NCBI GenBank assembly: GCA_016717705.1
Contig: JADKFD010000012.1
Coordinates: 1-43,704, forward strand
DNA length: 43,704 nucleotides
DNA from: Rhodanobacteraceae bacterium
GTDB taxonomy: Bacteria; Pseudomonadota; Gammaproteobacteria; Xanthomonadales; SZUA-5
Direction: 5' to 3'
A model generated the notes under the pieces. It searched no databases and was not told the DNA's origin. It worked only from the letters and a program-made list of their open reading frames with translations. Position 1 is the stretch's first letter, and each line of letters opens with the position of its first letter. The translations under genes were made by a program, and so were the position numbers. Positions 17,324 to 25,701 of this stretch are shown here, piece by piece.

Positions 17324-19234
17324 ATGAGCGATCCTGCCCTCTATCCCTGCTTTCTCGGTCCCTACGGCGAGAACGACACGCTGCTGGAAAAGCTGGTGGT
17401 CGAGTTCCTGCGCGACCACGTCTACTGGCGGCGCAATTTTCATCCGGAAGATCCGCCGGCGATTCCGACGCATGCCGCGCAGGCGCCGGAGTTCAAGGCC
17501 TTCGAGGCACGCCTGCGGCGCGAGCTGCACAGCCTGTCGGCGGCGCTGAAGCGTTCGGTACCGTTTCACAGCCCGCGCTACCTCGGCCACATGGTCTCGG
17601 ACCTGCTGCTGCCGGGGCTGGTGGCGCAGATCCTGACGCTGCCGTACAACCCGAACAACGTCACCGAAGAGGTGGCGACGGTCACCATCGACCTGGAGCT
17701 CAAGGCTGGGCTGCAACTGGCGCGCATGCTCGGTTATCCGAGTGATCCGGCGGCGCCTGACTGTGCTTTCGGCCATCTGACCAGCGGCGGGACCCTGGCG
17801 AACTATCAATCGCTGCGCTTGGCATTGGCCTTGAAGGCCTGGCCCGTGGCGCTGCGCGCGGCCGGCGTTCCCGGCCTGTTGGTCGGCGACGATGACTGGC
17901 AGGCCTTCAACCTCGGGCCGGACGCCGCCACCGAACTGGTGCAGCAATTTGACGCCTGGCTCGCCGGACTGAGTCCCCACGACGCCCGCCAGTGGCGCGA
18001 GCGGGTCAACGCCGAGCGCATCGAAACCCTCGGCCTGAACGGCTTTTTCGCGCGCCATCCGGAGCTCAAGCCGCCGATCGTGCTGGCGCCGGTGACCGCG
18101 CACTATTCGTGGAGCAAGGGCCTGAAGCTGATCGGCCTGGGTCGCAATGCGCTGCGACTGGTGCCCGAAGCCGGCATGCGCATCGATCCGGGCGCGCTGG
18201 AAAGCATGCTCGAGGAAGCGCTGGCGCAGCGTCAGAGCGTGCTGATGACGGTGGGCGTGCTCGGCAGCACCGAGTTCGGCACCATCGATCCGATCGACGG
18301 ACTGGTCGCGGCGCGCAAGCGCATGCATGCGCGCGGCCTGGGCTATTCGGTGCATGTCGACGCCGCCTGGGGCGGCTATCTGGCGACGCTGTTCCGCGAG
18401 CCCGACGGCAGCGCGCGTTCGCGCCCGGACATGCGCGCCGATTACGTCGAATTTCCGTCGCCAGCGGTGTACGCCGCCTTCGCCGCACTCGGCCAGACCG
18501 ATTCGGTGACCATCGATCCGCACAAGCTCGGCTACATCGCCTTTGGCGTCGGCGCCTTCGTTTGTCGCGACAATCGCGCCATTGCGCTGCTCGACGAGAG
18601 CGCCGATTACGTGTTTCGCACCGCCGCCAGCAACGATTACTTCCACCGTTATCGCGCGCTCGGCCGTTATCTGCCGGAGGGCTCCAAACCCGGTGCCGCG
18701 GTCGCTGCGGTGTACGTCACGCACCAGGTGCTGCCGCTCGACTACCAGCATTTCGGCCTGCTGCAGCGGCAGACCATCCGCAGCGCCGAGGCCTTCCTGG
18801 CAGAACTCAAGCGCTTCGCCGCGGCGCAGGCGCCGCGTGTGCGCGTGGTGGTGCCCTACGCGCCCGACAGCAACCTGGTGTGCATGGCCATGAATCCGGT
18901 CGGCAATCGCGATGTCGCGACGATGAACCGCTTCATGCGCGGACTCTACGACCACCTCAGGGCGGATCCGGGCACGCCGCTGCAGGCGCGCGAGTTCTTC
19001 GCGTCGATGACCACGCTGCACCCGGATACGCTCGGCAGCGAGGACACCGCACGGGTGCTGGCCGAGCTCGATCTCGATCCGGCCACGCTGAACGCCGACG
19101 ACCCCGACGCCGACCGCCTGGTGATCCTGCGCCACACCTTGATGAACCCGTATCTGATCGATCGGGAGAACGGCATCAGCTATCTCGAACTTTACTTCGA
19201 GTACCTCGCACGGCTCACCCAGCCTGACCGATGA
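17324..19234 (+). CDS. PLP-dependent group II decarboxylase (aromatic/glutamate type)
   Basis: A 636-residue cytoplasmic PLP enzyme of the group II amino-acid decarboxylase family. The PLP lysine lies in TIDPHKLGYIAFG and the aspartate that contacts the pyridine nitrogen in HVDAAWGGY. The substrate-side FHSPRYLGHM and TSGGTLAN motifs are also present. Length and overall pattern are like the large tyrosine/glutamate decarboxylase-like proteins of about 620-640 residues rather than the shorter GadB. The substrate is therefore probably an aromatic or acidic amino acid, but residues alone do not settle it. Of three nearby ATGs, 17324 has GGAG 10 nt upstream, while 17315 is only 1 nt from it. A hairpin with a T-run lies about 140-190 nt after the stop. 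Not obviously in an operon. Confidence 0.87.
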   Translation: MSDPALYPCFLGPYGENDTLLEKLVVEFLRDHVYWRRNFHPEDPPAIPTHAAQAPEFKAFEARLRRELHSLSAALKRSVPFHSPRYLGHMVSDLLLPGLVAQILTLPYNPNNVTEEVATVTIDLELKAGLQLARMLGYPSDPAAPDCAFGHLTSGGTLANYQSLRLALALKAWPVALRAAGVPGLLVGDDDWQAFNLGPDAATELVQQFDAWLAGLSPHDARQWRERVNAERIETLGLNGFFARHPELKPPIVLAPVTAHYSWSKGLKLIGLGRNALRLVPEAGMRIDPGALESMLEEALAQRQSVLMTVGVLGSTEFGTIDPIDGLVAARKRMHARGLGYSVHVDAAWGGYLATLFREPDGSARSRPDMRADYVEFPSPAVYAAFAALGQTDSVTIDPHKLGYIAFGVGAFVCRDNRAIALLDESADYVFRTAASNDYFHRYRALGRYLPEGSKPGAAVAAVYVTHQVLPLDYQHFGLLQRQTIRSAEAFLAELKRFAAAQAPRVRVVVPYAPDSNLVCMAMNPVGNRDVATMNRFMRGLYDHLRADPGTPLQAREFFASMTTLHPDTLGSEDTARVLAELDLDPATLNADDPDADRLVILRHTLMNPYLIDRENGISYLELYFEYLARLTQPDR

Positions 19235-19372
19235 AACGATCGACCTGGTCCTTAACGCCCCGCAAATGCGCTCTTAACCCGGAACTAACGAGTGCTTCGC
19301 TAGCGTCTGCTCCATCGCGATCCGACGGCTGCTTGCGCAACGGCGGATCCGGTAATCGGGGCAGTACTTGAG

Positions 19373-19423
19373 GCCCGGGCTGGCGGATTCCCCAATTTTC
19401 GCCCCCCGGGCTTTCTTTTTTCT
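19373..19423 (+). terminator. Rho-independent terminator-like hairpin before the response regulator
   Basis: GCCCGGG (19373-19379) and CCCGGGC (19405-19411) form a perfect 7-bp GC stem with a 25-nt loop, followed at once by a T-rich run (TTTCTTTTTTC, 19412-19422). It lies 139 nt after the decarboxylase stop and 92 nt before the response-regulator start. It could end the decarboxylase transcript, a small RNA starting around 19240-19320, or attenuate the downstream operon. Confidence 0.6.
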
Positions 19424-19435
19424 TGCGATCGCAAG
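19422..19435. promoter_or_regulatory. Perfect 14-bp palindrome upstream of the two-component operon
   Basis: CTTGCGATCGCAAG is a perfect palindrome that begins at the end of the terminator T-run, 79 nt before the response-regulator start codon. Its position would suit an operator, but the core GCGATCGC is also a common palindrome in GC-rich genomes, so function is uncertain. Confidence 0.3.
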
Positions 19436-19514
19436 GCGCGCGCTGGAACTTCGCCGATCCGCCCCCATCAATGCTGAGAGCGCGTCCGCGCTGAACCCGG
19501 TGTAGAGTCAGCCC

Positions 19515-20198
19515 ATGCGCATCCTGGTCATCGAAGACAATCCCGACATCGCCAGCAACATCGGCGACTACCTGTCTGATCGTGGCAACGTGATCGATTT
19601 TGCCGGCGACGGCATCACCGGCCTGCACCTGGCGGTGGTCAACGATTACGAGTGCATCGTGCTCGATCTGATGCTGCCGGGCATGGATGGCCTGGAGGTC
19701 TGTCGCAAGCTGCGCCAGGAAGCGCGCAAGCACACGCCGGTATTGATGCTGACCGCGCGCGATGCGCTGCCGCAGAAGCTGGCCGGCTTCGAGACCGGCG
19801 CCGACGACTACATGGTCAAGCCCTTCGCGCTGCAGGAGCTGGAAGCACGCATCCAGGTGCTGGTCCGCCGCAGCAAGCCGCAGCAGGCGCGCATCCTGGT
19901 GGTGGCCGATCTCAGCTACAACCTGGACACGCTGGTGGTGGTGCGCCAGGGCAAGAACATCCAGCTGAATCCGATTGCGCTGAAGATCCTGCAATGCCTG
20001 ATGGAGGCCAGCCCCTCGGTGGTGACCCGCCAGGAACTGGAGATGCGCGTGTGGGGCGAGGAACTGCCCGACAGCGACAGCTTGCGCGTCCACATCCACA
20101 CCTTGCGCGCGGCGATCGACAAGCCCTTCGACAAGCCACTGATCCAGACCCGTCACGGCATTGGCTACCGCCTCGTCGATCCCGAAGCGGCATCGTAA
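19515..20198 (+). CDS. OmpR-family response regulator (ColR-like)
   Basis: A 227-residue transcription factor activated by phosphorylation. The receiver domain (1-120) begins MRILVIEDNPD, with the phospho-acceptor Asp51 in VLDLMLPGMDGLE, the switch Thr80 in MLTARD and Lys102 in DDYMVKPF. The C-terminal winged helix (about 125-222) contains the OmpR motif VWGEELPDSDSLRVHIHTLR and ends ..RHGIGYRL. Several of these segments resemble ColR, so a ColRS-like role in envelope or metal stress is possible; this is by eye. The start ATG at 19515 directly precedes the conserved first strand. The 3' end overlaps the histidine kinase frame by 38 nt, so the two are co-transcribed and coupled. A palindrome and a terminator-like hairpin lie upstream and may regulate the operon. 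Confidence 0.92.
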   Translation: MRILVIEDNPDIASNIGDYLSDRGNVIDFAGDGITGLHLAVVNDYECIVLDLMLPGMDGLEVCRKLRQEARKHTPVLMLTARDALPQKLAGFETGADDYMVKPFALQELEARIQVLVRRSKPQQARILVVADLSYNLDTLVVVRQGKNIQLNPIALKILQCLMEASPSVVTRQELEMRVWGEELPDSDSLRVHIHTLRAAIDKPFDKPLIQTRHGIGYRLVDPEAAS

Positions 20199-21475
20199 GC
20201 GTCTACGTAGCCGCATCATCATTTCGTTTGCGCTGTTTGGAACGGCGCTGACGGCCTTGTTCGCGGCAGCGGCGATCTTTCTGCGCGGCTATCTGGAAGA
20301 GGGGCTGATCGGGGATACGCTGGAGCGCGAGCTGGATGCCTACGCCAGCGCTTTCTACAAGGCGCGCGACGAGAACGTTCCGCCGCTGTTGGGAATTCTC
20401 CAAGATCAAGGGACGCGTCATCGGGCCGGCAAAATTCACCTCGCAGCCCTTCGAGTGGCAGCGCCTGCCCAATGGCGTGCATCGCGTCACCGAGCGCCGT
20501 TCCAGTGGCGAGATCACCTACAAGCTGGCCGTGCGCAAGGACGCCAATGTCTGGTTCTTCCTGACCTACGACATCACCGAGGAGGAGCGCGGCCGCAGCC
20601 TGCTGGTCGGCATGCTGGTGATCACGGTGGCCTTTTTCTCGATCCTGGCGCTGGTGATCGGCTTCTGGTCATCGTCGCGGGTGATGGCGCCGGTGGCCGA
20701 ACTGGCGCGGCGCCTCGAAGGCATCAGCCGCCGCGGCCGCCACGAACCGCTGGCACCGCATTTCGCCGATGACGAAGTCGGCCAGCTGGCCGGTGCGCTG
20801 GACGATTACGCCGGTCAGCTGACCGCGCTGGTCGAGCGCGATCGCGAGTTCAATTCCGACGTCAGCCACGAACTGCGCACGCCGCTGGCGGTGATCCAGA
20901 CCACCACCGAACTGGTCATGGGCAGCCCGGAACTCACCCCCAAACTGCGCGAACGCCTGAAACGCATCGAGCGCGCGTCGAAGCAATCGACCGAGCTGAT
21001 CTCGGCGCTGCTGCTGCTCTCGCGCAGCGAACGCCAGGGCCCGCAGGACGGCGAGGAAATCGATGTCGCCAAGGTGACTGCCGAGGTGGTCGAGTCGCAG
21101 CGTCCGCAGATCGGCGGCAAGTCAGTGGCGTTGATTCTCGAGGTCAACGCGCGCCCGGAAGTGGCCGCGCCCGAGGCGGTGATCTCGGTGGTGCTGAACA
21201 ATCTGATCGGCAATGCGGTGAAGTACACCAAGCAGGGCGAAGTGCGCGTGCGCGTCGAGGCCGACGGCGTCATCGTCGAGGACACCGGCCCCGGCATCGA
21301 GGCATCCGAAGCCGAGCAGCTGTTCGAGCGCCACGTGCGCGGCAGCAGCGCCGGCAGCACCAACGGCGCCGGCCTCGGCCTGGCCATCGTCAAGCGCCTG
21401 TGTGCGCTGTATGGCTGGCGCGCGGAGCTGGAACCGCGGCCCGAGGGCGGGGCGCGGGCTTCGCTGCATTTCTGA
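20161..21475 (+). CDS. Sensor histidine kinase, partner of the OmpR regulator, one frameshift
   Basis: An inner-membrane sensor kinase expected to phosphorylate the response regulator encoded just upstream. The first membrane helix is SRIIISFALFGTALTALFAA, followed by a short periplasmic sensor with an FSKIKGRVIGPAKF segment. A second helix is MLVITVAFFSILALVIGFW, then a HAMP-like linker. The dimerisation box is NSDVSHELRTPLAVIQ, the N box NNLIGNAVKYT, the G1 box VEDTGPGI and the G2 box GAGLGLAIV. There is no ATG near the start; TTG at 20161, 38 nt inside the regulator gene, is the only plausible start. The frame breaks at 20391: removing one G from TTGGGAATTC joins ..DENVPPLLEFSKIKG.. smoothly, so I annotate one gene. 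The extra G is probably a sequencing error in a short G run. Signal unknown. Confidence 0.85.
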
Positions 21476-21478
21476 TTA

Positions 21479-21563
21479 CAGGAGCATCGCGCGCGAGCGC
21501 GCTCCTGCGCCTCTGCCGAGGACCTTCGGCAGAGTTTGCGGATCGCGCGCTTGCGCGCGATCG
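21479..21563. repeat. Three adjacent hairpins, two of REP-like family 3
   Basis: CAGGAGC...GCTCCTG (21479-21507) and GATCGCGCGC-TTG-CGCGCGATC (21541-21563) belong to the family with a GCGCGC-AAG/GAG-GCGCGC core, seen also at 24411 and 24467 and degenerate at 755. Between them CTCTGCCGA...TCGGCAGAG (21511-21534) is an independent 9-bp perfect stem. The cluster fills the 132-bp gap between the convergent kinase and tryptophanase genes and could terminate both transcripts, although no T-run follows. Confidence 0.6.
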
Positions 21564-21607
21564 ACCCCCACTTGAAGGTTGCGGTGACACCCGTGACCCC
21601 CGGCCTC

Positions 21608-22981
21608 TCAATCCACCCATGCAAACTCGCTGGTGAAGTGGCGCAGCTGCTTGGGCTGCTTGACGATGCGCACGCCGCGGATGGAACTGGCGGCGGCCTT
21701 GACCTCGGCGATCACCTCGGCGGCGTAGTCGAAGTGCGATTGCGTGTACATGCGCCGCGGGAAGGCCAGTCGCACCAGTTCCATCGAATGGTAGGTCTCG
21801 CTGCCATCATCCAGGCGCTTGCCGAACATCACCGAGCCGACCTCGACGCCGCGGATGCCGCCCTCGATGTACAGCGCATTGCACAGCGCCCACGCCGGAT
21901 AGTGCTCGCGCGGCATGTCCGGCAGCACGGTGCGCGCGTCGATGTAGACCGCGTGGCCGCCGGTGGGTTTGACGAAGCCGATGCCCAGGGCTTCGAGCTT
22001 CTCGCCCAGGTATTCGGCAGTGCGCAGCCGATAGCGCAGGTAATCCTCGTTCAGACCTTCCTTCAGCCCCACCGCCAGCGCATCGAGATCGCGCCCAGCC
22101 AGCCCACCATAGGTCGGGTAACCCTCCCACAGGATCAACAGCTGGCGCACCCGCTCCAGCCACTCGTCCTTGCGCAGCACGATGAAGCCGCCGATGTTGA
22201 CCATGCCGTCTTTCTTCGCGCTCATCGTTGCCGCGTCGGCGTAGGAGAACATCTGCTGCGCGATCTCAAGCGGGCTCAAGTGCTCGAAGCCGGGTTCGCG
22301 CAGCTTGATGAACATGGCGTTCTCGGCGAAGCGGCAGACGTCCATCACCAGCGGTTTGCCGTAAGCGTGCAGCAGTTCGGAGCAGGCACGGATATTGGCC
22401 ATCGACACCGGCTGGCCGCCGCCGGTGTTGTTGGTCACCGTCAGCATGCCGAACGGGATGCGCTCGCCCTCGGCCTTGAGCAGTGCTTCGAGGCGAGCCA
22501 GATCGATGTTGCCCTTGAAGGGGTGGATCGTCGCCGGCTGCAATCCTTCGCTGATCACCAGATCGCGCGCGTCGACGCCGAGGTATTCGAGGTTGGCGCG
22601 GGTGGTGTCGAAATGGCAGTTGTTGGGCACGATCTGACCGGATTTGCAGGCCGAGGTGAACAGGATCTTCTCGGCGGCGCGGCCCTGGTGCGTCGGGATC
22701 AGATGCGCCATGCCGGTGATCTCGCGGACCACCGCCTGCAGCCGGAAGAAACTCGGCGCGCCGGCATAGGACTCGTCGCCGCGCATGATCGCCGCCCACT
22801 GCTCGGCGCTCATCGCCCCGGTGCCCGAATCGGTCAGCCAGTCGAGCAGCACGTCCTCGGCGCGCAGGTTGAACACATTGAGGTGCGCCTCCTCCAGGAA
22901 ACCCTGTCGCTGCTCGCGCGTGGTCACGCGGATCGGTTCGATCGACTTGATGCGGAAGGGTTCGATCAGGGTCTTGGGCAT
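21608..22981 (-). CDS. Tryptophanase-like beta-eliminating lyase
   Basis: A 457-residue PLP-dependent lyase of the tryptophanase/tyrosine phenol-lyase family. The PLP lysine is Lys257 in MSAKKDGMVNIGG, with THQGR for phosphate binding and LPTDSG-like LLTDSGTGAMS near the start. Two positions separate the two enzymes. Tyrosine phenol-lyase has Arg381 and Phe448; this protein has Val381 (RGVEVGS) and His448 (LRHFTS), and His corresponds to tryptophanase His463. I therefore favour tryptophanase, which makes indole, pyruvate and ammonia from tryptophan. The chosen ATG at 22981 gives MPKTLIEPFRIKSIEP, the family start; the frame upstream is repeat sequence. No tnaC leader or TnaB permease is adjacent, so the classic operon is absent. 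Specificity rests on residues recalled from known family members. Confidence 0.85.
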   Translation of the reverse strand: MPKTLIEPFRIKSIEPIRVTTREQRQGFLEEAHLNVFNLRAEDVLLDWLTDSGTGAMSAEQWAAIMRGDESYAGAPSFFRLQAVVREITGMAHLIPTHQGRAAEKILFTSACKSGQIVPNNCHFDTTRANLEYLGVDARDLVISEGLQPATIHPFKGNIDLARLEALLKAEGERIPFGMLTVTNNTGGGQPVSMANIRACSELLHAYGKPLVMDVCRFAENAMFIKLREPGFEHLSPLEIAQQMFSYADAATMSAKKDGMVNIGGFIVLRKDEWLERVRQLLILWEGYPTYGGLAGRDLDALAVGLKEGLNEDYLRYRLRTAEYLGEKLEALGIGFVKPTGGHAVYIDARTVLPDMPREHYPAWALCNALYIEGGIRGVEVGSVMFGKRLDDGSETYHSMELVRLAFPRRMYTQSHFDYAAEVIAEVKAAASSIRGVRIVKQPKQLRHFTSEFAWVD

Positions 22982-23121
22982 GGGCGCAGGTCGACAATCG
23001 GAGGATGCCCATGGAAACACCTGTCGTGGTCGTCGGCCATGAGCATGATCAAGCGATGCTGGGGTAGGCCGCGTGTGCGCGGCTTTATCGCGCTCACCGG
23101 CGCTTTGCATGCGGGAGGAGC

Positions 23122-23155
23122 GCCGGTGAACCGCTGCGCGGTACACCGGCCTACC
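23122..23155. repeat. REP-like repeat, family 1, single A element
   Basis: GCCGGTGAACCGCTGCGCGG followed by TACACCGGCCTACC forms a 12-bp stem with one mismatch and a TGC loop, the cleanest copy of element A in the window. It lies 7 bp beyond the stop codon of the J-domain gene and about 140 bp before the tryptophanase start. A weak partial B-like element (around 23065-23100) precedes it. Confidence 0.7.
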
Positions 23156-23161
23156 GGGGTG

Positions 23162-24313
23162 TCAGCGCCCGGCCATGGCCCGGGCTATGGCATCGATCTC
23201 GGCGAGGCGCTGGTACGGGTTGCCGAGCGACTCGATCAGCGCGCGGTAATTGGCCTGAGCCTCGCGCAGCTCGCGCAACTGGCGCGCGAACAGCAGTTCG
23301 GCGTCCCTGGGTTCGCGCAGCCGGAATTGCGGGCCGGCGCCAAGCCCGTAGGCCAACTGCGCGGTGCACTCGCCGATCTCGGCCTGCAGCGTGCGCAACT
23401 GCTCGCGCAATACCTCGTTGTAGTGCGCCAGCCGCTGTTCGGGCAGCGATGCCAGGGTCGCCGCGCTGATCTGCTCGACCTCCATCTGCAGCCGCAGCAG
23501 GCTGAGCAGATCGTTGGCCTGGTAAGCGCGATTGATCTCCTTCATCAGCGCCGTCTTGCGTGCGCGCTCGTCGGGGTCGCTCTCCCGATCCGGGTGCAGG
23601 CTGCTGACCAGTTTGCGATAGACCTCGCGCACCGACAGGCGTGCGCCCTGCGCTTCCTCCTCGCGGCGCGCCTGCGCGGCGGTTTCCTTGCGACTGCGCT
23701 TGCGCTGCCCGGCTTGCGCCTCGCGTTCGCGCTGCTCGGCGGCCATGCGCTCGTCCATGCGCCGATACAGGTCTTCGATCGATTCGGGCGCGGGCTGCTC
23801 GTCATCGTCGCCGAACACCTCACCCGCCAGGTGCTTGGCGAAGGCCCGTTCGAGTCCTTCCTCGATTTCACGGCGGTCTTGAAGGCTGATATCGCTGTGG
23901 TGATCGTGCAACGCGGCGAGCGTCTCATCCTCGTTCTCGCTGAGCAGCTCATCGATGCGCGCCAGCAGGAAACTGGTCAGACCTTCACGGCGCCGTCGGG
24001 TCAGCCGCAATCCGGCCGGAGGATGGGTCAACAACTCGTCGAGCAGCGCCACCAACTGCCGCTGCACCAGTTCCAGCGCCGCCACGCCTGGCTGAACCTC
24101 GTTGCCGGAGCGTTCGTGCAACTGCTGCGCCAGCGCCTCCCACTGCGCCAGCCTTGCGCGCGCCTTTTCGATCTGCTCGGTCAGCCGATTGAAGGTCCGC
24201 TGCGCCGGGTTGAGCGCCGCCTCGCCCTGGTCGATGCGCAGCAGTTCGGCGTTACTGGCCGGAACCGGCGTTTCTTCCAACAGCGAGCTCTGCCGGGGTG
24301 GCTTTCTGGACAT
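23162..24313 (-). CDS. J-domain protein with N-terminal coiled-coil region
   Basis: A 383-residue cytoplasmic protein. Residues about 30-200 are strongly helical and charged, with probable coiled coils (ALNPAQRTFNRLTEQIEKAR and QREREAQAGQRKRSRKETAA). A J domain follows at about 226-275: LSVREVYRKLVSSLHPDRES with the essential HPD at 240-242, then a KTALMKEINRAYQANDLLSL helix. After it another helical region runs to the end. The HPD motif means it can stimulate DnaK ATPase, and the rest of the protein probably selects a client. It lacks the Gly/Phe and zinc-finger regions of DnaJ, so it is a type III J protein. The ATG at 24313 has no strong SD. No chaperone genes are nearby. Confidence 0.82.
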   Translation of the reverse strand: MSRKPPRQSSLLEETPVPASNAELLRIDQGEAALNPAQRTFNRLTEQIEKARARLAQWEALAQQLHERSGNEVQPGVAALELVQRQLVALLDELLTHPPAGLRLTRRRREGLTSFLLARIDELLSENEDETLAALHDHHSDISLQDRREIEEGLERAFAKHLAGEVFGDDDEQPAPESIEDLYRRMDERMAAEQREREAQAGQRKRSRKETAAQARREEEAQGARLSVREVYRKLVSSLHPDRESDPDERARKTALMKEINRAYQANDLLSLLRLQMEVEQISAATLASLPEQRLAHYNEVLREQLRTLQAEIGECTAQLAYGLGAGPQFRLREPRDAELLFARQLRELREAQANYRALIESLGNPYQRLAEIDAIARAMAGR

Positions 24314-24410
24314 GATGTGATGATGGACTTCGATGGGGAGATTCTCGCCTTTCGACCGGGCGCGGCGGTGAATCCCGGGCAGTTTTTTTGCGATTGGCCT
24401 TGAGGATCGG

Positions 24411-24531
24411 AAGCATCGCGCGCAAGCGCGCTCCTACATTCTTGCGGGGGTCCACGGAGAATCTGTGGTAGCGCGCTTGCGCGCGATGCCTTTGGCGCAA
24501 ACCGATCGCGGGGTAAACCCGCTCCCACAAA
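24411..24531. repeat. Cluster of REP-like hairpins, families 3 and 2
   Basis: GCATCGCGCGCAAGCGCGCT (from 24411) and its reverse form GTAGCGCGCTTGCGCGCGAT (from 24468) are family 3 copies facing each other 30 bp apart. A family 2 copy (ATCGCGGGGTAAACCCGCTC, from 24505) follows and ends 4 bp before the M48 peptidase stop codon. Together they fill most of the 220-bp gap 24314-24534. Mirror-image pairing resembles a BIME. Confidence 0.65.
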
Positions 24532-24534
24532 GAG

Positions 24535-25566
24535 CTAGCGCAAACTCGCCCGCTTCGCCGCCTCGATGCGCTCCTGGGTGTCCGGGTGGGACGACAGATA
24601 GGACCAGGTGTCATCGTCCTCGCCGTCATTGATCTTGTCGACCGCAGCTTCGAGCTTGCCCATGACCGCAGCGAAGGCCAACGCGCTCTTGCCGCGGCGC
24701 TTCAGGGCGGTGAAGGCGTAGTCGTCGGCCTCGCTCTCGAACTCGCGCGAATAGGCGCTGTAGACCAGGGTGGTGGGCACCGCGATGATCAGCGAGCTGG
24801 CGCTGCCGACGTCGCCGAACACCACCGCGGTGAGCACCGCGATCGACGCGCCGCGCATCACCGTGCGCATGACGTGGCGGTGTTCCAGGTGCCCGATCTC
24901 ATGCGCCAGGATCGCGAGGAATTCGTCGTCGTTGGCGCAAAGCAGAACGATGTCGTCGGTGAATACCACGGTGCCGCCAGGCAGCGCGAAGGCGTTGGGA
25001 CCAAGCCAGTCGCGAAACTCCAGTTGATAGTCGCGCTTTTCCGGCAGCTCGGATACGAAGCGCTCGAAGGCCGCGCGCAACTGCTGCTGGCGCTGCTCGG
25101 GCAGTTCGCTGGGACGAAAACCCATGGTTTCCAGCGCTGACAAGGTCTGCGTGCCGGCCGCGCGCTCCCATTCGATCGGCACCATCTGTGCGGCCTGGTC
25201 GGCCGCCCACGACACGCCGAACCAGAACAGCAACAACGCAGCGACAACCGTCGCAAACACGCTGGCCAAGGCAATCTGCCAGCGCGATTCCAGCAGGTGC
25301 ACCAGCGCCTCGAATCCGGCACGGGCGGCGAACATCCCATCGATGGCGTCGTTGTCATCGCTGTGGATCTGGCGTCCGTCCGCCAGCTTCAGCGTGCGCC
25401 GGATATTGGCGACACGCGTGTCGACCCGCACGCTTTCAGCGGGCCCGACGATCTCGACACCTTCGGCGTGTTCGATCAGCAGCCGGCCCGGCGCGTCGAC
25501 GCCGAAACGCACCTGCGTTTGCGCCGAACTGATGCCGTCGTAGAGGTAGCCGTTGGCCCAGATCAT
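24535..25566 (-). CDS. Membrane-anchored M48 family zinc metallopeptidase
   Basis: A 343-residue protease of the M48 family. The N-terminal 90 residues form a beta-rich domain (MIWANGYLYDGISSAQTQVR and on) seen in a subset of these enzymes. One membrane helix follows at about 98-118 (IALASVFATVVAALLLFWFG). The catalytic domain has the zinc motif HEIGH at 222-226 and the third ligand Glu in FESEADDYA (about 269-275), with a further hydrophobic segment between them. The family includes BepA/LoiP-like periplasmic proteases for envelope quality control; the single helix suggests a similar membrane-tethered role, but the target is unknown. The start ATG at 25566 has GGAGG 6 nt upstream, and the longer frame to 25680 runs through a repeat. 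Its 3' end touches a REP-like cluster. Confidence 0.87.
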   Translation of the reverse strand: MIWANGYLYDGISSAQTQVRFGVDAPGRLLIEHAEGVEIVGPAESVRVDTRVANIRRTLKLADGRQIHSDDNDAIDGMFAARAGFEALVHLLESRWQIALASVFATVVAALLLFWFGVSWAADQAAQMVPIEWERAAGTQTLSALETMGFRPSELPEQRQQQLRAAFERFVSELPEKRDYQLEFRDWLGPNAFALPGGTVVFTDDIVLLCANDDEFLAILAHEIGHLEHRHVMRTVMRGASIAVLTAVVFGDVGSASSLIIAVPTTLVYSAYSREFESEADDYAFTALKRRGKSALAFAAVMGKLEAAVDKINDGEDDDTWSYLSSHPDTQERIEAAKRASLR

Positions 25567-25600
25567 CGGTGCCTCCGGACGTAGGCTGGGTGCTCGCGTG

Positions 25601-25689
25601 TCTGGAGTGCGCCAGCTTGCTGGCGCTTTGGATGCACTGCGGCAATCGAAAACCGCCGATCCAGAGCGGTGGCGAGCCACCGCACTCCA
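25601..25689. repeat. REP-like mirror-image pair, family 4
   Basis: Two hairpins in opposite orientation. TCTGGAGTGCGCCAGCTTGC followed by TGGCGC is at 25601-25627. CCAGAGCGGTGGCGAGCCAC followed by CGCACTCCA is at 25661-25689. Each has a GGAGTGC foot and a GC-rich stem of 7-8 bp, and 33 bp separates them. They fill the gap between the M48 peptidase start and the stop of the DUF898 gene. Confidence 0.65.
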
Positions 25690-25701
25690 AATGAGCCGCC
25701 G

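Noticed and set aside
21608..22981. Tyrosine phenol-lyase as the name for this lyase
   Set aside because: The positions equivalent to its Arg381 and Phe448 are Val and His, as in tryptophanase.
21536..24403. A 955-codon open frame on the plus strand
   Set aside because: It is antisense to the tryptophanase and J-domain genes, both with strong family motifs. Its translation is His/Gln/Arg/Val-rich with no domain.
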